This document shows positions 54,760-64,000 of a stretch of 64,000 nt of DNA, one piece after another (the stretch's first letter is position 1; the number at the start of each line of letters is the position of its first letter). This DNA comes from Abelmoschus esculentus (taxonomy: Eukaryota > Streptophyta > Magnoliopsida > Malvales > Malvaceae). The notes under the pieces are model-generated. The model did no database searches and was not told the origin of the DNA. It saw only the letters and a list, made by a program, of their open reading frames with translations. Location of the stretch: the NCBI GenBank assembly GCA_035048815.1, contig JAUCBN010000042.1, positions 1,984,001-2,048,000 on the forward strand, given 5' to 3'. A program made the position numbers and the translations under genes.

Positions 54760-57700
54760 ATGCCAATGCCGACGGGGCCAACATCACCGATGATGCAACC
54801 CGTGCCGTCGGTCTCTGACGTTTTGGCTAAGGACAGGGTCATTTCTTGGTTCAGAGGGGAATTCGCGGCGGCCAACGCCATCATCGACGCTCTTTGCGGT
54901 CATTTAGCAGAGCTTCAAGGAGGTGGAGGATCGGAGTACGAATCAGTGTTCACGGCGATCCACGGGAGGAGGCTGAACTGGATCCCGGTGTTGCAGATGC
55001 AGAAGTATCACTCCATTGCTAATGTGGTGAAGGAGCTGAAAAAGGTGGCTAACAAGAAGGCCGTCGAAGGAGATGGATTCGACAAGGAGGACGTGAAACG
55101 TGGTGGTTGTTTGGAGGATGAGAAACACAAAGTTGGCAAGAAAATCATGGAAAATGAGGTTGGCGACGAAAAAGAAGATTCCCCTGACAGTGATATTACC
55201 GATTCAGGTAACTTCATAATCTTATTACCTCGATCGTAAAGGTTGATTCTTTATACATATATATTGATTACGTGCTGTTTCTCTGTTTGATTTGTTTCTT
55301 TTTTGATCTATCAACTGCCAAGTTGACCGTTAGGTAAATCTACGAACTTGGCTCTTTTTTGTTTTATTTCAATCCTTTCCTTTTTAATCACTTGAATTCT
55401 AAAATTTTCCTTCGTTTTCTTGGGGCCTGTTTTCTGGGTACGTCTGAAAGGCAGAGATTCGTATGTCGTAAGGCGTTGGTATCATTGGGTTGTTTAGGTA
55501 AAGCCAGAGAGTGAAAGTTTTTCTCAGAATAAACCAAACATATTTAAATCTTATTTTCCTTCATTTTCTGAGGAGCCAAACAAAAACATGCATCTTTCTA
55601 CAGACCAATGATGCTGATGGATGTCGTTTTACCCTATTCCATCCACTTAAAATTTTCCACTTCAACAAGGTTATTTTATCTTTGTTTGGTCGAATTCAAC
55701 AAGACTCTTTAAAACTCTCGCTTTCTTGAAAAGAAATGTCGAAAGATTTAGGGTTTGCATTTAATTGAATCAAATCGAAAATATTTGATATTTTAGTATT
55801 TATTTAATTTTTGTGACTCAATTCGATTATAAAATTTAAGTTAAAATTATAAAATTCGAATAGAATTATAAATATTTATAATATTGATTTAATTTAAATG
55901 ACTTCTTATATTCGTATACGATATATAAATATATTTTCCGTATACTATATACATATGTTATAAAAAATTGTGAAATTTCACTTGAAATTAAAAACTAATC
56001 CGCTAATTATTATAAATTATTTAAATTCACATTTCATAATTCAATTTCTATTTTAACTTTTTAATTTAATTTATTAAATTACGTTCAAGCCATGTCAAGT
56101 CAATTTTTTGCATCGAATAAATTATTAATTTTTTGCATTGAATAAATTGAAATTTTTAAATTGTGTCGAATTTGGTTCACCCAAGATTATATATAAATTT
56201 ATTATATTTTGATACTTAAATTGTATAAAAAATTATTTTTTTATATTTAAACTATAAAATTTAAATCTTTAATCTTAAAATAAAAATTTTAAATCTTAAA
56301 ATCTAAATTTTAACCAATAAATCTTAAATTTTATAGTTTATACATCAAACCCTTAGACCTTAAATTTAAATTTAAATATTTAAATTAAAAATATACGTAA
56401 AAATTATTGTATTAAAATAGTTTCCAAAACATATATGGTTAATAAGATTTTTAGACGGTAGGTTTAAAATATGGTAATATGGTTTATATGTTTCCGTGGG
56501 TTTTGAGTCTTTCGAGGTGAAGGCGGAAAAGAAAAGGTCTTGTCTTCCGCGGCACTCAGTGTTGCAGAGTTATTCTCAGTACGTTGATCTTCGGGGTCGT
56601 TGCCTGGGAATGCGTGCACTGGTTTTAATGGTGGGTAGCTTCTGATTAGAACTGTCGATCTTTAATGTTCACATCACGGATACTGCTGGCTGATTTCACG
56701 TGGACAAGGATGGGTCAACGGAGAAACATTAATAAAAATACGATTAAGAGATTGATAATTTGTATCAGAAAGTTTTTATAGAAAGTTTGTTTTGCTGGTT
56801 AGATTACATGCAAAAACCTGCTGACACATCTTTTACTGTGACAAAACATGCTACTTTGTCTGAGAATTTGGTGTTTTTCATACAATCTCTTGTCTATAAG
56901 CTGAGAATGTGACAAGTAATTCAAATTTTGACCCTGTCATTACTTTTATTCTATTGTTAATAGTTGATTTCACTTGTTCTGGCAATGCAGGACCTCAGGA
57001 AGTTCAGCATGTTGAGGGAAACATACACATTTGTTCTAACCATGAAGAATGTGATGCACGCGCTTCCCAGATCAAGCTGACGAAAGGTTTTTCCGCCAAG
57101 GAGCATGTAAAAGGACACATGGTGAGTTCGTCTTTCGCAATTCGGTGAAGATATCGAATCAGAAATACATGTATATAAACGATGGATGCTGGTATGTTTA
57201 CTTTTTCTGTAAGTTACTGCAATGCAGGTGAATGTTGTGAAAGGATTGAAGTTATACGAGGAAGTGTTCACCGGTTTAGAGCTGGCTAAGATCAGTGAGT
57301 TTGTGAGTGAGCTTCGATCCGCTGGCCATAACGGGGAACTGTCAGGTTCAATCCCACTTTAAAGCCTACCCGAATCGACTCTGTTTTTAGAATATCACAC
57401 GAGGATTTGAAATCATTCATGTTTCTTTCTTATATTTCTGGATAACGGGCAGGCAAGACTTTCATTCTATTCAACAAACAAATTAAAGGAAACAAGCGAG
57501 AGTTGATTCAGCTCGGTGTTCCGATTTTCGGACACTCTACGGAGGAGCCCAACCGGACAAGTAAGACACACCTGTATAAATTAGTGATACAGTTTGGTGC
57601 AATAAACAGCTCTTATATTGGCCTTTTCTTTATCTTTCTTTAAATGTTTTACAGTCAACATAGAACCAATTCCGGGTCTTCTCCAAGGTGTTATAGAACA

Positions 57701-58708
57701 CCTGATCCAATGGCAACTTATACCTGAGTATAAGAGACCAAATGGTTGCATCATTAACTTCTTCGATGAGGTATACATTTTTGCTGCTCTGCTATATGCC
57801 ATCATATCTTTCATTATGAAGCTGGAACTGATATGGTTATGTATCCTTTTCATGCAGGGTGAATATTCGCAGCCGTTTCTTAAACCGCCACATTTGGACC
57901 AACCCATCTCCACTCTTCTTCTCTCTGAATCAACAATGGCTTTCGGGCGCACTCTTGTGAGTGACGGTGAAGGCAACTATAAGGGGGCACTCCAAGTTTC
58001 TTTGAAAGAAGGGTATGCTTTTGTATTTGTTTAATATATAGATATAATAGTTGACACCGATGAAGCAACTTCTTACCAGAATTGCAAATCCTGCAAATTC
58101 TGTTTCGGAGCTCGCTCCTTCCTATTTGAATATGAGGCAAGGTTTTAGTGATGGAGTGGCATTGTTTGATTCTAATATGGTTAGTGTTTTTCTTATGGTA
58201 ATAGCTCTTACGTGACATGTAAGTTTGTAACATATTCTGCAGATCTCTTCTAGTAATGAGGGGAAACAGTTCTGACATGGCAAGACATGTCATGTGCCCG
58301 TCTCCAAGCAAGAGGGTTAGCATTACATTCTTCCGAGTTCGGCCTGACACCAACCAAGTTCATTCACCATCGACTGCTCCCCAGAATGGTCCGATGACAC
58401 TCTGGCAACCGAGTGTGCCAATGTCGTATGAAATTTCAAATGGAGCTCTGAATGGCTATGAGACACCGGATATGATGTCTAACCTGGGAGTTATCCAGGG
58501 TCCTGTCGTCATGCTAACTCCCGTGAGTCCAATGATAATGATCCCAAAAAAACTTCCTCGTGGCGGTACAGGCGTGTTCTTGCCCTGGACCATGCGGTCA
58601 AGAAAGCCTACCAAGCACCTTCCACCGCGCGCCCAGAAAGGAAACATGCTCGCATTGCCTTCTTCCATCGAAACACATGTAGCAGAAACGACTTCCGATC
58701 AACATTGA
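54760..58708 (+). CDS. ALKBH10B: ALKBH10B-like RNA N6-methyladenosine demethylase
   Basis: This is an Fe(II)/2-oxoglutarate dioxygenase; Arabidopsis ALKBH10B removes m6A from mRNA and affects flowering. Seven exons: 54760-55207, 56991-57121, 57228-57345, 57453-57560, 57655-57770, 57858-58012 and 58243-58708, giving 513 residues. The first intron is about 1.8 kb. The start at 54760 is preferred (MPMPTG); the frame extends back to a TTG only. The N-terminus has DRVISWFRGEFAAANAIIDAL. The core has FILFNKQIKGNKRELIQLG, NIEPIP and PEYKRPNGCIINFFDE. Candidate iron ligands are H319 and D321 (PPHLDQPIS) and H374 (ARHVMC), with R383 near the 2-oxoglutarate end. A Pro/Met-rich tail follows. Other ALKBH9/10 paralogues are possible. 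Confidence 0.92.
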
Positions 58709-60151
58709 ACTGAAGTTCGGTCAAAGTTAAGCATTGTTCGTGCGGCTTAAGTACTGTAAGAGTTTGTTTGTCCGCCCCTTCATTTTTTCCACATCTAAGC
58801 CAGGTTCAATCAATTTATGAACAACTTGTTGAATGTCATGGTAGGGCTTTAGAGTTAGCTGAGCTTTTAAGTTTTGGGAGTGTGAATTTTCTCAACTTAC
58901 AGGGCATTGGTTTTGTATTAAGTCATCGAGTCATTTATGTTAAATCTTCTTACATAAACTAAAATGTGGTTAATCTATTTTGTCTTTACCACCATGTTTG
59001 AAGATACATGTTACACAAGAAAGTTAGATTAATCTATTTAGTCTCCGAAATATCCTTCAATGTCTCCCTTATTCTTCCAAAGACTGAACCGGTGAGCCGT
59101 AACGATCATACGGTGCCCAAAGATGATCGACGGCACAAGGCTTCCTCGAGTCGAGCCTCAAACAAGGCTTCCCTAGGCCATGTTGGTTCAGCCATACCCG
59201 ACGGGAACTAATGTCCCTTTCGGTGTAACGCGCCACTAGGGATGGGAGCTCGGCATGTCATCCGGGACTGATCTCACTTGCATAGAATTTTCACTTAAAA
59301 GCCAAAATCAGTTTAAAATGATAGATTCCCTTACACGTGAATAGGATAGGAAGGCCCAAACAAATAGTTCATTTTTATTTCACTTTTTTATAAAAATATT
59401 TTTTTATATGGTCAAAGAAAATATCACAAGAAATCCACTAATTGGAGTGAGTCTAAGGTATAGCGTTTTAATTTAAGATTAAAAAAATATATAATCTAAA
59501 ACGTCAGAAAATATATAATTTAAAGTAGGATCGTATAATCAAAATGTTATATTTTTTATAATATTTTAAATTTTATATTTTATGATAAATTTTAAAATTC
59601 TCATATAAATTAAATTTATTAAAAAAATACTAACATAAATCCATGTTGTCTCGTATGATCACTTAAAATTATAATTTAAGGTTTAAGGTCTATAATTTAT
59701 GATTTAAATTTTATAAAAATTATATAATTTTTTATATAATTTATGTATATAAATACAATTTTAAATTAATATGCTTAAATTTATACGTAAGAAAAGGACA
59801 GGACAACGGTTTTAAAAAGAAAGTTTCGCGCGCTTTGCTTTCAGCCTACGACATTTAAGATTCGGCATCTTCACTCATTTTTATTTTTCGGAAAAGAAAA
59901 TAATAAATATATACTTTAGCTGCATAAATATAATCATAAAAATAATATTTTTATAAAAAAAAAAATTAAAATAGCACACGAAAAAAGTTAGTTCTCCGTG
60001 TAGTATTTTCTTCGTAAAACCCTCATGTATACGTGACAAGTTTTTTTGGGTAAATTTTTAATATTATTATTATTATTATTTAACTTTTTTGGGATTAATG
60101 AATTACAAAGCTTATTCAAAAAAAAATATTATTCAAAGTAGTTATTGATGG
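58709..60151. other. Intergenic, no gene seen
   Basis: Begins with the ALKBH10B-like 3' UTR. The patch 59080-59270 is GC-richer and may be an old repeat, with no recognised family. The remainder is AT-rich. Confidence 0.45.
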
Positions 60152-60635
60152 GTAAACTATAACATAGGTCACTCAATTATAAGTACGATTATATTTGAGT
60201 TATTCAATTATTAAAAGTTACGATTGAGTCACTTAGTTATGGGTAAGATTGCATTTGGTTCACCCAATCAATAAAGGTTACATTTAGTTCACTCAATTAT
60301 AAGTAATGTTATATTTCGGTCACCTTCATATTTAAAAAAATATTTTATCAATTCATTTATTAGATTAATTAATGATTTCAAATGAAGTACTCTAATTTTA
60401 ACGAGGGTATAGAAGTGATTTCGAAGAAAAACGACCAAATTGGTGTATTTTTTAAATATGAAGGGTGAAACATTCATAAAGTTATCCATAATCGAGTGAT
60501 ACAAATGTAATCTATAATAATTGGGTGATTCAAATATAATTTTATTCATCAATAAGTGATTCAAATATAATTTTTAATAATTAGACGACCTAAATATAAC
60601 CCTATCCATAACCGAATGATTCTATTATAATTTAC
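60152..60635. mobile_element. MITE-like inverted repeat with internal tandem repeats
   Basis: The left end GGTAAACTATAACATAGGTC pairs with the right end TCTATTATAATTTAC. Both arms are built of diverged units of about 40-50 bp around TCACTCAATTATAAGT and its complement. No coding frame and no clear target duplication is seen. Fragments of a similar end occur at about 31486 and 42971. Confidence 0.6.
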
Positions 60636-62252
60636 TTAATTATATAAAATTTAAAAATTAAAATCATTAATAAAAATATAACGAAATTAAAACTTAAATA
60701 CTAATTTAAGAATAAAAATATTTTAAGTATCAATTTAAAAAATATATAAAAATTCATTATATTATAAATTTTTATATTTAAATTTTTATAAAATAAAAAA
60801 TTTCATATACGACATAATAAATTTTTTTCTTACAAACGAGCCTTTATTGTGATCGGACAAAAAGAATTTTGATTGGATTGTTTTTGTTCTTACCAGAAAT
60901 ACACAATTTTTTTTTACTAATTTTATCTTTAGAGAAATGAGTAGTTTGTGAATTGACCTATTTGCCCAATACCCACATCGAGGATATTAAAAAAAGGAAG
61001 AAGCAAAGCACACGCTAAGCATCGCCATTGAAGCAGCAGCTACTTCAGAAAGCGGCCACGGTGATGGAATAAGACAAGGCAAAGCTACTCTTCTTGTTCG
61101 TTTGCCAAACCCAGCTCTAGGTATGAGAAACTTGTCATTTCTGCTTCTTTTTAGCTCCTGTTGTCTAATGAGAAGAAGATGGAGACAAATTTATTTTTAT
61201 TGATCGTTGAAACGTGAAACTGGGTTTTCTTTTAGGATAATGTTAGGTTTTCATGAATCTTTGTCAATGTTATCTGAAAACGCATATTGATTCATTTCGT
61301 GGTAGAGAGAAAACGGAATCTTGATCCTTGTGAAAAACGGGATTCAAGAAGATGGTTTATTGTGATCTTGATTCACAAATCACAATACGAACTATGGAGT
61401 TATCGGTTCATAAAAGTGAAGAGGTTCAAATGTGATTGTAGAGACAGTCCGAAATTGAGCTCGTTGACTTTATATGTTTTGGATTTTCGTTTTTATATGA
61501 ATATATGATAATCAAAAATTCAAAACTAAAACTCGCTCAGTTAAAATAATACCACATTTCAGAGAAGGGGAAATTTCCATAGGAGTGTATTCCTTTCAGT
61601 TTTGTTGTCTTATATTTTCAGGTTACTTAGAACTCTTTCTTTAATTCTTTAATTCTATGAATTGATGTTTCTTCTACGTTCCCGAACCAGATCAGAAATG
61701 ATCTCCGATTTGGAATGCACGATCCAATTTGCTAATCATTTGATGAGTAGTGAATTGTGTGATTTGTCTATTTGCTGTTTGATGATATGGCTAGTTGTTA
61801 AAATGGCTCTGTATAGTAGTGTGATGTGGTTTTGAAGTTTGAACTAGCTGAGTTTGCTTGTTCTGTCAAGTTTATTTGCTATGTGATGGTAGGTTTTAAT
61901 AGCCTTTTTTTCTTTCAGTTTTTTGCTTACTGGACAAAGGTTCTTTTGCTCATTGCCCATCTTCTTACTTTTACAGGTATGGATTTTTGTTTTCATATGT
62001 AATGTAGGCTATAGGTAGCTTTATTGGTGAATGGTTGTTCTTCACACTTTTGCATGATCTACTTTGCATTGTAGTTCGTTGTGTTATCGATCTGTTAATT
62101 GGTTTTCTTTTCTGACTTTTTTGTCGATTCAAAAATTTATTGGATTTTCCCATGACTGTTCATTTTCTGCTCGCTTTTCTTGGCCATATAGGGTTTTCAA
62201 GAGAGTGTCAGCTTGCTAGGAAATTGGTGGATTTCTTGTTGTTATTCATAAG
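60636..62252 (+). other. Upstream of the RF298-like gene, probable 5'-UTR intron
   Basis: A probable first UTR exon near 61000-61120 ends CTCTAG/GTATGAG, and an acceptor CATATAG at 62191 would join it to the ATG exon. The frames inside (61287-61508, minus 61971-62153) look like chance. Confidence 0.4.
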
Positions 62253-64000
62253 ATGGATGAGAAGATCAATAATGGTGGTGCAGTTGCTAGCGAACTAGGG
62301 TCTTCTTCTGTCTTACATCTGGACAAAGGAAGTAAAAACAAGAGAAAATTAGATGATGATCCTTCTCTGGAGAATCCAGTTAATGCTCCCTTGTTGATGA
62401 GTGAATTCTCTCCCAAGATATTCCAAAGCCCAATGGTTGGACCATTAGAGGTGGGATCCTCTGGGGAACCTCTTAGAGAAAATTCTGAACCTGGAGATTG
62501 GGATGATCCAATCGCTTGTCAACTCGTGGATTTATTATCATCAAATATGCACCCAATTTTCCAAAATGCAATTAAAAAGATTGTAGAGTGTGGATATGAG
62601 GAAGCCGTTGCTAAAAAGGCCATTTCAGGGCGTGGCCTCTATCAAGGCGGAAAAGATCTTGTGTCTAATGTTGTGAATGATGCCTTGGCTTCCTTGAAGA
62701 AAGGAAAAGGAGAGGATATTTCGGGTGATGCGTTTGAGGATTTGCAGCAGCTAGTTGAGTACACGATGCTGGAGATGATTAACGTGCTTTTAGAGGTTAA
62801 ACCGTCTCTATCGATTGCAGAAGCAATGTGGTGGCTGTTAATATTTGACCTAAACATTTCAATGGCTTGTGAAGTGGAAGGTGATATATTCTATGATGTT
62901 GGTTGCAAAGAAGTCTTAGGAGAAAGCTCCTCTAGTTCTAACCCCCAGTTGAGATCAGAATCACAAAACCAAGAAACCATTCTTCCATGCCCAAATGGAC
63001 CGCATGTCTCAAAACATTCATTGCACTGTTGCAAGCATTACCTGCCTGAAACACTGAAATTTGGAACTTTTTCCAATTTAACTAACTGCAAAGGTCCAGT
63101 TGCTTATGAAGCACTAACACCAGAGAAAGACAGTTTGGCTTGTGTGGGTGCTTCTAGGGACCCAGTTGTGTCCGTCCATGGAGGAAAAACAGGGACTTGT
63201 CGAAGGGGGTGCTCCAAAAAGGATCTAGCTGCACTCCGGAAAAAGTCTTTCGATATAGAAAAATGCAAGGTGGCTTGTGGGAAATGTGCTTTTAGAGCTG
63301 ATAAACTGGCTACCATTGGTGGTTTAGTTGTCGAAAGGAGAGCTAGGTGTCCATCTGAATTATCAGTCATGCATATGAAAAATGCTTCATCGAAAAGAAT
63401 CAACGAAGCTGGATGTTTAGTTCATGAATGTCATCATGTTTTAACTCATTCTTCACATGGGTTATATGTGTCAGATCACACTTCAGTATTACCTACGAAT
63501 GGTACAAAATCTGCAGTTCCTACCCCCAAAACTGGGCTTGCATCATCATCATCATCATCGTCATCATCATCATTGTCGTCTTCAGAAGTTAAATCTGTTC
63601 ACAAATCTGAAGGCAGAACCTCAAAATCTTCTATGACACCTGACAATGGTGCGGAAAGAAAGCCTACTCCTGAAGCCAAGGCAATAACTTCTACATCATC
63701 TATGTCAACTGATTACTTTGCTGGAATTCCATATGATAAGTCTCTGGGGAAATACATCCCACAAGATGAGGAGGACGAACTGATCTTGAAGCTAGTTCCA
63801 AGGTTACAGGAAGTGCAGAATGAGCTAGATAGCTGGACTCAATGGGCCAATCAGAAGGTCAAGCAGGCTGTTTGTAGGCTTAACAAGAACCAAGATGAAA
63901 TTAAATCACTGAGGCAAGAGATGGAAGAGGCAGAACGGCTAAAAAGGAAGAAAAAATTCAAGGAGGAGAACACCATGAAGAGGTTGTCTGAGATGGAGTT
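62253..64000 (+). CDS. RF298-like putative E3 ubiquitin-protein ligase, 3' end outside window
   Basis: This plant family has an N-terminal conserved region, a long coiled coil and a C-terminal RING finger. The open frame starts at ATG 62253 and runs off the window, with 582 codons visible. Residues about 87-205 hold the conserved start (DWDDPIACQLVDLLSSNMHP, KKIVECGYEEAVAKKAI, VEYTMLEMINVLLEVKPSLS, EAMWWLLIFDLN). The middle is Cys/His- and Ser-rich with a Ser run at about 431-443. Then DYFAGIPYDKSLGKYIPQDEEDELILKLVPRLQEVQNEL leads into a Lys/Glu-rich coiled coil. The RING domain itself is not in the window, so ligase identity rests on family resemblance. A 5'-UTR intron is likely. Confidence 0.85.
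   Translation, partial: MDEKINNGGAVASELGSSSVLHLDKGSKNKRKLDDDPSLENPVNAPLLMSEFSPKIFQSPMVGPLEVGSSGEPLRENSEPGDWDDPIACQLVDLLSSNMHPIFQNAIKKIVECGYEEAVAKKAISGRGLYQGGKDLVSNVVNDALASLKKGKGEDISGDAFEDLQQLVEYTMLEMINVLLEVKPSLSIAEAMWWLLIFDLNISMACEVEGDIFYDVGCKEVLGESSSSSNPQLRSESQNQETILPCPNGPHVSKHSLHCCKHYLPETLKFGTFSNLTNCKGPVAYEALTPEKDSLACVGASRDPVVSVHGGKTGTCRRGCSKKDLAALRKKSFDIEKCKVACGKCAFRADKLATIGGLVVERRARCPSELSVMHMKNASSKRINEAGCLVHECHHVLTHSSHGLYVSDHTSVLPTNGTKSAVPTPKTGLASSSSSSSSSSLSSSEVKSVHKSEGRTSKSSMTPDNGAERKPTPEAKAITSTSSMSTDYFAGIPYDKSLGKYIPQDEEDELILKLVPRLQEVQNELDSWTQWANQKVKQAVCRLNKNQDEIKSLRQEMEEAERLKRKKKFKEENTMKRLSEME

Overview
This is nuclear DNA from a flowering plant. It is AT-rich, its genes carry many GT-AG introns, and it holds an LTR retrotransposon and several MITE-type elements. 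All recognisable genes are plant families (FANTASTIC FOUR, ALMT, isoamylase 2, DVL peptide, isopentenyltransferase, ALKBH10B-type demethylase). Gene content and style suggest a eudicot, possibly Malvaceae such as cotton; that assignment is inference only.

Layout. 1-0.5 kb: 3' part of a FANTASTIC FOUR-like gene. 1-1.6 kb: two related MITEs. 2.6-7.4 kb: a direct duplication (each copy about 1.4 kb) with an RNase H-like ORF in each copy, flanking a broken gibberellin 20-oxidase. 8.4-13.2 kb: complete 12-exon XPD/UVH6 helicase. 15.8-17.6 kb: ALMT malate channel. 18.4 kb: secreted Gnk2/DUF26 protein. 19.8-20.9 kb (minus): membrane-anchored F-box protein. 24.5-25.1 kb: Mutator-like MITE with telomere-like interior. 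26.7-27.7 kb: isopentenyltransferase for cytokinin synthesis. 29.2 kb: second MITE with telomere-like interior. 29.7 kb (minus): DVL/ROTUNDIFOLIA-like peptide.

32.0-39.1 kb: a relic of an OSCA/CSC1 channel gene, split by a young Ty1-copia element (32817..37793) with 5-bp target duplications and almost identical LTRs. 40.2-42.8 kb: intronless isoamylase 2 (ISA2). 43.6-46.5 kb (minus): RNA exonuclease 4-like protein with two zinc-finger-like segments. 47.1-48.8 kb (minus): LSM2. 50.4 kb: small uncharacterised ORF. 53.1-54.1 kb: Mutator-like element with telomere-like interior, itself split by another MITE. 54.8-58.7 kb: ALKBH10B-like m6A RNA demethylase. 62.3 kb to the end: 5' part of an RF298-like RING E3 ligase gene.

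The genes are independent plant loci, not a cluster or operon. Several are developmental or hormone-linked (FAF, GA20ox relic, IPT, DVL), others are core RNA and DNA functions (XPD, LSM2, exonuclease, ALKBH10B). The most unusual signals are the MITEs carrying degenerate TTTAGGG-like interiors, the duplicated RNase H ORFs in which one copy lost a catalytic Asp, the copia insertion inside an already decayed channel gene, and several single-residue or splice-site oddities (GC-AG intron, Glu-to-Lys in an exonuclease motif, LSM2 start codon isolated in its own exon). I saw no CRISPR, tRNA, rRNA or prokaryotic-type system.
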